Shown here piece after piece: positions 35,491 through 46,969 of a stretch of 64,000 nucleotides of DNA. Position 1 is the stretch's first letter. Each line of letters starts with the position of its first letter. Where the stretch lies: positions 2,039,001 through 2,103,000 of the forward strand of contig OZ020309.1 of assembly GCA_963971305.1 (NCBI GenBank). Reading direction: 5' to 3'. Under the pieces are notes generated by a model. It saw only the letters and a list, made by a program, of their open reading frames with translations, was not told the DNA's origin and searched no databases. Source of the stretch: Arcuatula senhousia (Eukaryota > Mollusca > Bivalvia > Mytilida > Mytilidae). A program made the translations under genes and the position numbers.

Positions 35491-38400
35491 GTAAAAATTG
35501 ATTTAGGCAAAACCACACCTTGTTGTTCTGTTCAACTTCTCTTTGTAGCCCCAGCCCTGAAGAAGGATTTATGTCTGAAAATCATTCATTGTTTAAGTAA
35601 TTTAAACCCATTTTATTGCTATATTTATTGATTCTTATTGTCCCCCATCGCAATGCAGAGCGGAGACATAGAAATACAGGGTGTCTGTCCGTTTGTTCAT
35701 ATATCCCTCTGTGCGTTCATATATCCGTCTGTGCGTCCATCTGCACACTTTTTTGGTAACAGTTTTTCTCAGAAACTATAATCACAGGCTATATTTGGTA
35801 TGCAGCTTCAGGCAGGATTCCCATAATGGTTGGATGCATTTTCAGATGATATTAGTTGCTCATCTGCTTCCTGTTTAAAGTCTACTTAGATTTTTCCCTC
35901 TCAACTTGCCGGAAACTGAGCATATCTTACTGAGAAATGTAAACCTTGTATGACGGCAGTAGTGGAACATCTCCTTAAAAAAAGGGAAAATTATAATAGG
36001 GAAGGTAAAGTCATCATGTTTATCATAAACTTTGGTTCCGTTTGTAATTTTCCGTCAATAATACTTAAATCTAAATCTAAAAAAGGACATATATCACTGG
36101 TGATGTTAGATTTGTTCAAGCTTAATTCAGAAGGATAGATATCTGTAATAAAATTAGAAAATGATTAAAATGAAGGATTGTTGAGTGCAAGAAGTTTAAG
36201 TTTGTTACTTCATGTTTGTAAAATGTATACAATTTACAGTACAAACAGGGACTTATTGTGATAGATGCCTCTCAGAGACAGTGTCTAACTTTTGATGTCA
36301 GACAGGAAATCAGACATCTGCCTCTCAGAGACAGGGTAATAAAACAGCATGAAGTGGGTGGAAAATGATCATGTATAAATTCTACAGTTTACAAGTTAAT
36401 TGTAATGATTATTCATTTCCACCTCCAAAAAGGTATTTCGAGTTATAAAGTAACATGTTAAAGAAAAAAAAAGATTTTTGAAAATATGATTTTAAAATTA
36501 TTGGTAATTGTTTTTTAAATATTGTTAAAAAGTCAGAAATTCACAAAATATTTTTCATTTATAAATTTATAACTTTGTCATGTTTGTTAAATTTGTATAC
36601 ATGTAGATGCATATACATGTAACATGTTTTCTATATCTATTTTTATTGAAATTAATTTTTCATATTCAATCAATTTTATTTAGATATTATTTTTTTAAGA
36701 ATTATTCTTTAGAAAACAGAATGTTAAATTCCTTTAAAAAATCATTCAGGTAAATATGACAAGATGACATATTTATGACCAGTTTCCTTTTCACCTCAAG
36801 TAAAAAAATAAAAATTACGAAACCATGACATGAATTAATATAAAAAAGTAAATGTAAATGGAATAAACACTTTTTTATTATAATGATGGAAAAAAAAAAA
36901 AGATAATACATTAATAATTAAAAAAAAAAAAATTAAAGAGAAAACATATTTTAAAAAAATGTTTTAAAAATTGTGATTGAGAAATTACAGCCAGTGTTTT
37001 TTTAAATAGTTTTTTAATTAATTTTTAATCAAAATATCAATATCTTGACAGTCAGTCAGAGATCCCACTTGTACAAGTAAACAGATTTTAACTTCTATAG
37101 GTAAACTTTTAAGAGTTAAAATTGTCTCCCTTATTTTGACTTTCACTAATTTACTTGTACAAGTAAAATGATAGAAAATCATTCTTTTCTTAATTATCTT
37201 TATCTAGTCATGCAATTTACTTTCATTCATGATTATTTATATGGCTAATAGTATTAGCAACCTTTACCAGACTGAGATTATCTGTTATCTTCAGTTAATT
37301 GAGAAATAATCAACATTTATTGTCCCAAGAGGGCAATTTTCAAAGGCCGTGCGCACCATGAAGACAGCCATGCGCATCAGAAATTTTTAATGGACCATAG
37401 AGCAGATGATGTAAACATTTAAAGAAAATTATCAGTTTGATTGTAAAAATATTGTGTAACAAGTAAAATGAGCTCAAAGTTTTTCAAATTTACTTGTATA
37501 GGTAAATTTTTGCTCAGAGAAAAATACTTTACTTAAACAAGTAAATTTTTGTTTACCTAAAGAAGTAAAATTCTGTTTACCTGTTTAAGTGGGATCTCTG
37601 ACTGACAGTGTCTTTATATAAAAAGCTTATCATGGTTTTGATTATGTTAAAAAAGAAATGTTAAATAATAAAAATTCAAAAAATCTTTTAAATATTTTTC
37701 ATTCTGTTAGTTATTTTACTCATTATTGAATTTGTTTAAATGTATAAATTAAGTGAGTTGAAATATTTATTTTTGGTCAAATCAAATTTCTTTTATTCAA
37801 TTAAATTAGACTTTGTTTTTAAAGTAAATGAAAAAAAAACAGAACCTTTATAAAAAAGTATTAAGGTACATAAAATTTTACAGGTAAGTGTGACAAGTTG
37901 ACAAATTTATTACCTTTTTCCTGTTCACTTGGAATATGAAAACAGCAGGATATAAAAATTTTATTGCTTTGGTCAGGCAGGGTATGAGACATGTCAGACA
38001 TGGCTGTCTCTCAAAGACAGTCATAGCAATAAGTCCCTGTTTGTACTGTACATGCATGCAGATACATTTATTTTGTAGGTACAACCTTTGCACAGGAGAT
38101 CACATTTCTAATAAACTCCAACATGGATAAAGAAAAGGCCCTAAGTATGTCTATAGACGAAAGGTTTCCTTATCTAGAATACCTGACTCCTGGTGTTGAT
38201 GCTGTACACAGCCAGCCATCGCCTAGACACATCAAAACTCATCTTCCATTGAAACTGTTACCAAAAGACATCACCAAGGCAAAGGTCTGAAGCTATTTTA
38301 TCTTATATGTACATGTATATATGGTATTTAGCTGGAATTAATCTTGTTTAGATTCATAAATAATATTGTCTTGTGAAATCCTGTTCACAACAACATTAAC

Positions 38401-41400
38401 ATGAAGGAGATTCCAACAGCCAGTACTGAACAAATATTTTCATGGTTAAAAAAGGTTAATGCTGGTTTTTATTTAATGTTACTAAAATGTACTATACACA
38501 TGATACATGTACATGTACTTGTGAATTCTTTAAACTATATAGCAGCCCCTGTTGACCCTCATCTTATTCAACTCTACAAAGGTATTTAACATGTTTAAAG
38601 TGCACAGTGTATTGCTCTATCCATGCAAGGGACAACCTTTTTTCGTCTCTTTCAAAGGACCACTGTTTTTTGACACCATCCAATTGGTGTCAAGATAAGA
38701 GTAAAAAAATCAGTCAATGTAATTTTCACACCTGACCATGCTGACAAGGATCGAACCATTAACATGATTAATCTTGGTGTTAGTAACCAATGTGTAAACC
38801 ACGATATGCCTGGCTCTCATATAAATTAATGTATTGGCACACAAACTTAAGTACAATGTATGAAGTTTTTTTACATCATCTTGTGTTAATCATACTGAAA
38901 TGGAAAGTGGGACAGCTCAGAGATGGGCTTTTAAAGGAAATACAAGCTTGATGCTATTGAAAAATTCAAAATTTTGTTTTGTGTTTTAGCATGTTAAGAT
39001 ATATTTAACTTTTTTTAGGAAAATATAAATTTCTCTTGATTTTTGTAGGTAATTTATGTTGCCAGGAACCCAAAAGACTTAGCAGTGTCATACTTTCACT
39101 TCTATGTACTACTGAGGCAGTACAAGAAAACATTAGAAGATTTTGTTGGACTATTTGTCAATAATAAAGGTGAGACCAGAATGAATATACAATGTATGTT
39201 GGTTGGGTACAAATGTAAATTGTCCGTCTGTCCACTTGCTACAGTATAGACAATAATGAGACGTGTAATACTGTATAAGTGGTTTTTTTTTTTTTTTACA
39301 TGTGGCAAATTTTGTGTTTTTTTTTTATAAAAGAGGTACTTTTATTTTCACATAATATAATTTTCGCAAATTCATATACAAGCTGTTGCTCTAGATACAT
39401 GTATTTAAACTAATATTTTGTGTGTTCTAATTTTCGCATCCCAATATGTGCCGCAAATAAAGTGAAAACAAAATTACTGCAAAAAACCCAAACTTATACG
39501 GTAAGTGTTAGCGACACAACCTACATAAACAAACTGCAAAAAACCACAATGGAAGCAGTCATCCAAATTAATAGCGGTAACTGCTGGCCATCTTGCATTG
39601 GCCAAAGACTAAAAATACAAGGCATAATATTCAATACCAATCCCCAAATTATCATTGTCTACTTGTCATGAGAAAAACAGTTTGTTTCCACCAGACTCTG
39701 CCTCATAGATTTGTTATTTCTTAGATCGTTGGTTCAACAGCATGAATCGACTTAGACGAGGGGGGGGGGGGCAAGCAACTTTGGATCAATATTTTATTGC
39801 ACTTTGTTATTTAAATAAAATTCCAGATATTTTTCAAGTTTTTCTTGACATTCGACAAAAACTTTCACTTCTATTAGCTTACATGACCTGAAGTGAGCTT
39901 TTGCCATCACTTGGCGTCCATTGTCCATCTGTATCCATATTCGTCCATAAACTTTTTCAAATGTTAATTCCTCTGACACCAAGTCCAATTGCAACCAAAT
40001 TGGTACAGTTGTTTATTGGCATGGGTGGTACAAAACTAGCGTTTGGATTTTTGATTCGTATAAAAACATGACTGCTGTAGCTAAAAGTTGAACATAGATG
40101 TAAATTGCAGTTTTTTGCAAATAACTCAAAAACGGTCACAGATATCAAAATTTTGGCATGGGTACAACTAAAAGTGATCAGCACCTCAAGATCTACCTGC
40201 CCTGAAATTTTTAAGAAGATCCAACAACAATGAAGGAGTTGTTGCCGTTTATCTTGATTTATTCCAAATTTTGCACTTGTAAAGCTCAGTATCTTGAACA
40301 CTATGAAAAATATTCTAGAGATTTAAATTGCATATTGTTAAGCACATCAAGATCTAAAAAATAAGCACCCATGATAACAGGGTCATTCCTCTTAGAACAA
40401 CAAAGTTGACCATTTTGACAGCTGTTCCCCATTGTATTTAAAACCGTAAAAACTAGAGAAAAGCTTTGAATTGCAATATTGCTTAGTTACTCAAGTCCTA
40501 CAATAAACTCAATAAAATGGAATTTTTAAATGACCCCTTATTGGAGTTATGGTTTCTTAATGTCAAAATAACTGTAGTGTGTTTATAACTTACTGTGGTT
40601 CCATTATTATTCGTGGGGTATCAATTTTCTTGGTTTTTGTGGGTGGTGCTGACCCACAAAATTTGATATCCCACGAAAAAGAAATTTAACATTGGTCTGT
40701 ATACTGCAAACTCTACAACCATGAATTTAAGAATCCACAAACTTGTCAACTTTTATCAAACCATGAAAAATAAATGAATTCACAGTATATAACTGACAAA
40801 CTGTAGACAACAATAAACTGAGCTTTTAATTGTTAAAATGTTCAGCTTATTGAACTCTACACACACTTAAATGCAATAAGTTAATTGATGTTGTCAGATG
40901 ACCCCTTATTAAACTTTAAATACAACAAAAACAATGTCAGACATCTGCACCACTGAATTTGGTAGGATCCTTGTTGAAAATCAGCTGACATGTCATTGGA
41001 AATATTAAGCATTAAGACAAAAGTTACGTAGCTCACCTGGTCAAATGACCAGGTACATGTAAGCTATTCAAGCTCCAGGGATTCTCTTGTTTACTATTGA
41101 TTTGTTTTAAAGAACCAATAATATTGTTGCAAACTGGTCTTTTTCTGACTTTATCACAACTTACTTGATATTTTTTCATTACAGTTGGTTATGGCCCTTG
41201 GTGGGAACACGTCCTTGAGTTCTGGAAGATACGAGATAATCCCAACGTACTGTTTCTGATGTATGAAGACATGGTCGAGGTATGGTTATATTTATAGTAG
41301 GATGATGCACTGAATAAGGGTCACACATTAAAGAGTAAAAATACCAACAAGCTTTTAAGTGTTTTTTTTTCTTTTAGTTTTCTAGAATTAAGTTTTTAGC

Positions 41401-44400
41401 TCACTTTGCCGAAGTCAAATAGGACAAGGTTGTCCCATGTAATGGGGGAATAATACCCTGTGCACATGCATGTTAAAGATCTAGACCCCTTCATAGAGTT
41501 CTATAAGAGTAGGCTCAATTGGGGCCGCTACAAAAGACACACTTCCAAACTGCAATCAGAAGTGGGATGTACATAAGAATTAAGTTTTTTCCAAATCCAG
41601 GCAGGGTTGGCAAAAACCCGGGTTTTAAGAGTATTTCCCAGCCCAGTGGGAAATACTGGGAAAACCCGGGTTTTATTGGGTTTTACTGGGCAATACTGGG
41701 CATTACTGGGGAATACTTGATTTCCCATTATATTATTATTAAAATCCTACATAGCAATCAGTTTTGATAGTGCATGGACACTTTTCAGTTAAAACTAAAT
41801 GAGAACACTATTAATAACAGATTTTAACAGTGAAAAATTTAAAAAATATTATTATAATACATGTATAATATATGTTAAAATTTACATGTATTGAAATGCC
41901 ATAGTGCTTGTGGCTGGGAGTCTAAAAATTAACTTGCAATTGATATGGCCTTTAATATATGAGTTCAATGTCTGGTTTTTTTAATACATGTATGTACATT
42001 CTGCCACATTGTAATCAACACAAGCCCTACCTTATAATTATAGACAATAAAGGATGTTTTGATTACTAATCCCTTTTTAATCTTTTTATGGTTTCACAAA
42101 TTTGTCCTGAATAATATAGCCTGGGGTATTTATCATTAATTAGTATAGACTTTTAACTGTGTATTGTCCTATACTATAGCTACCTGTCAAAACTGCAATG
42201 ACAATCAGTGAAAAAAAGTTGCAAAAATAGTGCAAATATATAAATGATTGAAATGATACTTGAATAGTAATGTCATATTTACTGTGTAATAAAAATGATT
42301 CATATATTTTGTAGATGAGGAAAATGTTTTAAGCTTAAGATATTATAAAATAGGATTTTTTTTTCATGAATATAGTCTTATTACCCAGTATTGCCCACTA
42401 TGACAATTTTAAGGGTATTGCCCAGCCCGGGAAAACCCGGGTTTTCCCGGGTGGGAAAACCCGGGCGGTCAATACTTTGCCAACCCTGAATCCAGGATAA
42501 ATAGATAAATTTTACACATATAGATGATTCAAGCTATTTTGTCATGTTTGTGCTTTTAAGATTTTTTTTTTTTAAAGTGGGGGTATATAGTGATAGGGAT
42601 GTCCGTCCTTCTGTTACACCTCAGGATGCCCATTTCTAATGCTCAACTCCTCCTTAACCCCTCAATGGATTTTCATGAAATTTTACACAATCTGTGTGAC
42701 ATAATGTAGATGTGCACCTTTTTTTAAAAATTTGATCAGAATGATTTTTGGGGTTTCCCAAAGCAAACCATGGACTAAGGCTCTTATATTCACACTCAGC
42801 TTTAGAGATTAGAAGTTTTTATTGGTTAAAAGTTACAAAAAACATTTATAAAAACAAACAGATACAGATACATTTGTAAATAACTTTTATCGTGGAATAA
42901 AGTTCACATTGCCATTTGAAAATCTGTGAATAACACTGCGCAAAATCCCATGTTTGAAAATCTTGCCACGAACTACCACAGTGCTATCAAAATTTTTTGG
43001 GGAGAACACTAAGCCATTCTAAACCCCTTGATGAATTTTCATGAAGCCTTCACACAAACTTTGTGACATAATGTAGATGTGCACCTTTTATTTTGAAATT
43101 TGATCAGAATGATTTTTGTCTCACCTGCAACCAATGGTCGTGGAAGCGAGACAAAGGTATTACTTTTCGGTGGCAGTGTGTGGTGCTGCTCACATTTTTC
43201 CTAGTTTTGTTTTTGTTTCGATAAATGGTCGCTAATGGTAAGACATATGTATTACTTTCCGCCGATGGTAGCATAAACTTTTTTAGAAAAATTACTTGAA
43301 AAGTATAATACAAAGGTATCTGATATAAATTTAATATACAGACACTTGGAATTGTGGTCTATACAAATTTGGCACCATTTCATTAGATCCCATTTTCACA
43401 CTTCAACAGCTCTGTGAACCAATGTGTTTTTCAGGTCTTAAATTTTCTTGTTACTAGTTTGTGAAAATGATTACTTGAAAAGCATAATGCTTTGGCACTC
43501 ATATTAGGTATACAGACACTTGTGATTGTGGTCTACATGTATGTAACTGCCTCAATGCCATGTGACCTTGACTCCATTTTCATGCTTAAATTACTCAGTA
43601 AACTTGGATATTTTTGGATGTATTTACTTTTTGTATTTGTAAGACTTTTGTGGAAAATGATTTGCTTGAAAATTATCATCCATGAGATAGGACAGGACCT
43701 AAACCTTGTGTTTACATACATGTATTCATGACTCTTGATTTTTGTGTTTAGTTTTTTTTTAGGTCAAGTCAGTTTTTAGCTCACCTGGCCAAAGGCCATG
43801 TGAGCTATTGCCATCACTTGGCGTCCGTCGTCGTCGTCGTCGTCGTCCGTCGTCGTTAACTTTTCTTCAAACTTCTTCTCCTCTGAAACGGCTGAACAGA
43901 TTCGAACCAAATTTGGTCTGATGGTACCTTAGGGTATCCTTCACAGAACTGATGTGGGGATTTTTGATTCGTCGAAAAACATGGCCGCCTTTGCTAAAAA
44001 TAGACCAGGGGGGTCAGACTACTGTTTTTGGCTTGTAAATCAAAAAGTATAAGAGATAGATGAAATCTGATGCCACCTTACTGCTTCAGCATTAAAAGCT
44101 CTACAAAAGTCTCCATTTGGTCCAAGTTGTCAGATGACCCCTTATAGGGGTTACAGCCCCTTAAAGGTGAAAAATAGCGTTTTTTCATGTTTTTGCCCTA
44201 TAGTATGAAAACTATTGCAGATAGAGAAAAGCTGTTGCTTGCTTAAATGTTCAGCTCATTTAGCTCTACAAAAGTCTCCATAGGGTTGAAGTTGTCAGAT
44301 GACCCCTTATAGGGGTTACGGCCCCTAAAATGATGTTTTTTCATGTTTTTGGCCTATAGAAAGAAAACTATAGCAGATAGAGAAAAGCTGTTGCTTGCTT

Positions 44401-46790
44401 AAATGTTCAGCGCATAAAGCTCTACAAAAGTCTCCATAGGGTTGAAGTTGTCAGGTGACCCCTTATAGGGGTTACGGCCCCTAAAATAACAGTTTTTTGT
44501 GTTTTTGGCATATAGAATGAAAACTATAGTAGATAAAGAAAAAACTGTTGCTTGCTTAAATGTTCAGCTCATTTAGCTCTACAAAATACAGGGTCGGCAT
44601 CAAGACCAGGTGAGCGATTTAGGCTCCTGGGAGCCTCTTGTTCATGAATTATGATATCTAGAACCACTTAAATTAGTCCACTCACTCTTCTTGATGGCTA
44701 GATTTCATTCTGTTTTTTTAGGACTTGGAAGGTACAATCAGAAAAATATCATCATTTCTGGGAAAGCCTGTTTCAGACCAAGATGTGGCTTACCTCATGA
44801 AACACTGCCAATTTGACAATATGAAGAAGAACGAACAGACAAATTATGAATGGATGCAGCATTTAGGGGTGTGGGATAACTCTGACCCCCAAAATAGATT
44901 TATGAGAAAAGGTAAGTTTATATGTAATAAGCATTTTATTGCATTTAATTTATATATTTGTTCTGGACCATACACGTATGGTTGGAGCTTGTTTGTCTTA
45001 GAGCTTTGTTGAAAGTCTTCCTTGAGAGTCAATTTCGAGATGTAGATCTAAATAGGAAGCAGACTTCCTAGAATTCGATCTGTCCTCAGTGATGACAAAT
45101 TAGGTCTTACTGTAATCGACTACCAAATATTTGTACCTGCGTTTTGTTTTCCATTCTTTTTGAAAAAGATGCGTTTAATAAGCTGTGCTAATCATGATTT
45201 GAGTTGCTTATGTGGAATAGAAGTGTAAAGATTGGAGAAATCAAAAGTTTGAATGCTGTTGCAAGATGAAACTGATTTCAAGTTAAGAATCTCCAATAGT
45301 TCTTTCGAATTCTTCAGGATCCACATTTCATAGACACCATTTTTAGAAATACAACAATCGTAATATTTCTTGAAGCAGGATTTTATTACTGTTAGTATTG
45401 AAGTCAATAAAACTGCAAGAGGTTAAGTGGTACAATTTGATGACCCTGCAATGAAGCGCTGTTTGTATGGATTTTTATGTAATTTAGGAATCCAATACAG
45501 GATGGAATGTCATCATTGTCAGCACCAACAGAGAGCCTAGAGGGGGAAATGACAGATTTGTGATTGTCAGTAATTTCCTCCTTATACATTGTTGTAGCAG
45601 TGTATGTGGTGCTGTTGCTGGTACAACCAACCCCTAATTCAGCTGTCAAGCAGTCAATATAGTGTTTCTTGCACACAAAAATTATGTTATTTGGTGCTTT
45701 GTCTGGAGGTACAACATCATATTTGTCATATAAGGTGGACAGTGTTACTGTTTCTGCAACATCAGCATTGTTAAAAATGGATGTTGCTTTAGTGCTCATT
45801 GAGCCCTTCAAAGAATTGATTCTTTTCAAAATCAATGACCTCACAGCTTTAACCCACTCTGACAAAACGTCATTTTCTCTCTCCTGTTCTTTCTTGGCCC
45901 ATTTTCTGGCTAATCTTCAACTGAATCCATAATTGTTTTAAAAACTCAGTAATGAAAAACAACCAGCAGCTATCATTATGACCAGAGTGGTCCTTGTTTG
46001 CTATTTGACAATTGGCCCTATATTTATAGAATATAATGTGTATGATTCAAAACCAATCAAAAGCATGTACAAAAGTCCTTTTCTTCACAAAGAACAGTCG
46101 ACAAGTACATGTGAACATCAGCTTTGATAAATTTTCCTGGCTTAGGACAAGCACATATTAATTGTGTCAGGGAAAACATTTAGTGTGCTTAACAGTTTTT
46201 ATACCCCGCCACACGAAGTGGTTTGGTATTATGTTATACCTTCAGTTTTTTCTGTGTCTGTCCCCCGAATGATTATTTGAAAACGTGCCAAAGGATTTGA
46301 ATGATATTTTGCAAAGCTATTGAGTACAATAAAATACAGGTCAAGTTTAATTTTCAGGATGATCAGAAAAAAATTATTGAAGATTTGACACTTTGTAAAT
46401 TTTCAAAATTTGAAAATGATGAAATTTTCTAATCTAAGAAAGATAACTCATATCTCTGTGTCTCTATTTATATTAATAGTATATACAGTATATTATACAA
46501 ATTTATTTAACTTTTGTTGAATATCGTGGCGGGGTATCATTTAATGTCCCATTAGATGCCCTATTTTTATTAGCTATTTTTATTTTGCAGGAAAGGTAGG
46601 AGAATGGAGAAATCATTTTAATCAAGAACTGAATTACAAAGTGAATCGGATGGTTGTCCATAAACTTGATGGAAGTGGACTTCATTTTAAATATGATATC
46701 GGGGAAGAAGCAGAAAGACTGAGAGAAGCCAGTCAGAACCAAAACAACAAAACAAGTGACTCTAACGATGCAGATCAGACGGGATCTTGA
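34989..46790 (+). CDS. Membrane-anchored cytosolic-type sulfotransferase (SULT family), 6 exons, 437 aa
   Basis: PAPS-dependent sulfotransferase that transfers sulfate to a small acceptor (hydroxyl or amine). Exons: 34989-35490, 38079-38284, 39049-39169, 41185-41279, 44722-44911, 46591-46790. All junctions are GT-AG and in phase, and the joined length is 438 codons. Motifs: 5'-phosphosulfate loop FPRSGTTF (about 164-171), catalytic His222 in IKTHLP, 3'-phosphate site [16 protein letters not shown] (about 239-254), and C-terminal [12 protein letters not shown] (370-381). Core SULTs are about 290 aa; this one has ~120 extra N-terminal residues. These are a basic segment almost free of acidic residues (1-79) and one hydrophobic span (about 84-106). 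That arrangement suggests an organelle-targeted or ER/mitochondrial membrane-anchored enzyme. The Thr-Val of the usual KTVE dimer motif is not conserved (NHFNQELN). ATG 34989 is the first in-frame ATG after the upstream stop. Substrate unknown. Confidence 0.88.
35635..35935 (+). repeat. Repeat family W, copy 2 (intron 1)
   Basis: Shares AGACATAGAAATACAGGGTG, TTTGGTATGCAGCTTC, GGATGCATTTTCAGA and CTTCCTGTTTAA with 3515-3840. Includes a short CGTTCATATATCCGTCTGTG tandem repeat. Confidence 0.55.
36235..38060. repeat. Nested inverted and direct repeats in intron 1
   Basis: CAGTACAAACAGGGACTTAT at 36238 recurs inverted near 38020-38050, each followed by a CTCTCAGAGACAG-like block. Separately, 36720-36800 and 37850-37935 are direct repeats. 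They may be the ends of an older element into which 37049-37608 inserted. Confidence 0.45.
37049..37608. mobile_element. hAT-like MITE in intron 1
   Basis: The ends face each other: CAGTCAGTCAGAGATCCCAC (left) and, reverse-complemented, CTGTCAGTCAGAGATCCCAC (right), with similarity continuing to about 33 bp. Flanking 8-mers TATCTTGA and TGTCTTTA match at 6/8, compatible with an old hAT target duplication. Subterminal TTTACTTGTACAAGTAAA-type palindromes recur. Non-coding. Confidence 0.6.
38079..38284 (+). CDS. Sulfotransferase exon 2
   Basis: Acceptor TTTTGTAG. Completes the PAPS loop ([10 protein letters not shown]) and carries [10 protein letters not shown] and the catalytic histidine in [12 protein letters not shown]. 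Donor AAAG|GTCTGA is weak at position +3 to +5, but phase and homology fix it. Confidence 0.85.
38575..38955 (-). repeat. SINE copy, diverged (intron 2)
   Basis: The + strand holds AAGGATCGAACCATTAACAT, CTTGGTGTTAGTAACC and GTGTAAACCACGATATGCC. These correspond to the B box and A-box arm of the 845-1182 SINE. The tail matches ACAAGCTTGATGCT at 38943. Confidence 0.6.
39049..39169 (+). CDS. Sulfotransferase exon 3
   Basis: Acceptor TTTTGTAG, donor AAAG|GTGAGA. Encodes [20 protein letters not shown], holding the Arg and Ser that bind the PAPS 3'-phosphate, then [12 protein letters not shown]. Confidence 0.9.
39500..39700 (+). repeat. Repeat family X, partial copy (intron 3)
   Basis: AACAAACTGCAAAAAACCAC, GCTGGCCATCTTGCATTGGC and ATTCAATACCAATCCC align with the middle of family X. 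Confidence 0.55.
39877..41095. mobile_element. GTC-type element relic (intron 3)
   Basis: Starts AGCTTACATGACCTGAAGTG then TTGCCATCACTTGGCGTCC, like 43779. The terminal region near 41035 has AGCTCACCTGGTCAAATGAC. The interior has CCCCTTATTGG and TGTTCAGCTTATTGA blocks. It is split by a small MITE at 40591. Confidence 0.5.
40591..40787. mobile_element. Small MITE with TACTGTG ends
   Basis: The left end TACTGTGGTTCCATTATTAT pairs imperfectly with the reverse complement of the right end, TACTGTGAATTCATTTATTT. It is 197 bp and non-coding. An inner ATTCGTGGGGTATCAA / TTGATATCCCACGAA pair gives extra hairpin potential. Confidence 0.55.
41185..41279 (+). CDS. Sulfotransferase exon 4
   Basis: Acceptor CATTACAG, donor CGAG|GTATGG. 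Encodes [20 protein letters not shown] and [12 protein letters not shown], the conserved GPWWEH...LFLxYEDM block of SULTs. Confidence 0.9.
41440..41590 (+). repeat. SINE fragment (intron 4)
   Basis: CCTGTGCACATGCATGTTAA, TTCTATAAGAGTAGGCTCAA and GGCCGCTACAAAAG match the body of the 845-1182 SINE read on its own strand. Confidence 0.6.
41602..42488. mobile_element. hAT-type MITE with 8-bp target duplication (intron 4)
   Basis: The element starts CAGGGTTGGCAAA and ends TTTGCCAACCCTG (13-bp perfect inverted ends). It is flanked on both sides by AATCCAGG (41594-41601 and 42489-42496), an 8-bp duplication diagnostic of hAT. Subterminal AAAACCCGGGTTTT palindromes recur at both ends. The 887-bp interior is AT-rich with no transposase. 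Confidence 0.9.
42590..43125 (+). repeat. Two tandem-like copies of a dispersed repeat (intron 4)
   Basis: CATAATGTAGATGTGCACCT and TTTGATCAGAATGATTTTTG occur at 42701-42752 and again at 43069-43118, each preceded by CCCCT..ATGGATTTTCATGAA-like text. Related to 2215-2420. Confidence 0.55.
43779..44615. mobile_element. GTC-type element with GCTCACCTGG terminal inverted repeats (intron 4)
   Basis: Left GCTCACCTGG (43779-43788) and right CCAGGTGAGC (44606-44615) are exact inverted matches. A (CGT/GTC)n run follows at about 43826-43850. Then come three ~155-bp tandem blocks, each with TCTACAAAAGTCTCCAT, GACCCCTTATAGGGGTTA and GCTGTTGCTTGCTTAAATGT. No coding capacity. Confidence 0.65.
44722..44911 (+). 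CDS. Sulfotransferase exon 5
   Basis: Acceptor TTTTTTTAG, donor AAAG|GTAAGT. Encodes [17 protein letters not shown], the [12 protein letters not shown] helix region and the first half of the RKGK motif. Confidence 0.9.
44995..45945 (-). mobile_element. PLE-2 relic antisense in intron 5
   Basis: The frame at 45404-45865 has the [17 protein letters not shown] (RT1) block and a [11 protein letters not shown] spacer. 45192-45407 has [18 protein letters not shown] and [17 protein letters not shown] (motif A). 44995-45060 matches the motif D region of 62750-62820. Motifs B and C are deleted, so it is inactive. Confidence 0.75.
45946..46200 (+). repeat. Repeat family X, diverged copy (intron 5)
   Basis: AACAACCAGCAGCTATCATTATGACC, CAATTGGCCC and TTTCCTGGCTTAGGACAAGC correspond to the central and right parts of family X. 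Confidence 0.5.
46201..46536. mobile_element. MITE with ATACCCCGCCAC ends (intron 5)
   Basis: Starts ATACCCCGCCAC and ends GTGGCGGGGTAT, 12-bp perfect inverted ends; 336 bp, non-coding. Its right end lies only ~55 bp before the exon 6 acceptor. Confidence 0.75.
46591..46790 (+). CDS. Sulfotransferase exon 6 (terminal)
   Basis: Acceptor TATTTTGCAG. Encodes [14 protein letters not shown], then a C-terminus with a polar Asn/Ser/Asp-rich tail that replaces the short SULT end, and TGA at 46788-46790. Confidence 0.9.
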
Positions 46791-46963
46791 CAGATGTTTA
46801 TTGGTTAGGTGTTTTATTTGAGAATTAAAGCATGAAATTAATATGAGCTATTTTCTTATCAGACCATTTGATCAGTTGTTGTTTTTCCAGTCATTGGTCA
46901 GCAATTTTGTTATGGTTTATGATAGTTTTACATTGCACATTTTACATGCAAGATTTCTGTTGG

Positions 46964-46969
46964 AATAAA
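46964..46969 (+). terminator. Candidate poly(A) signal of the sulfotransferase gene
   Basis: AATAAA 174 bp after the stop codon. An ATTAAA at 46824-46829 is an alternative. The cleavage site is not visible. Confidence 0.45.
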
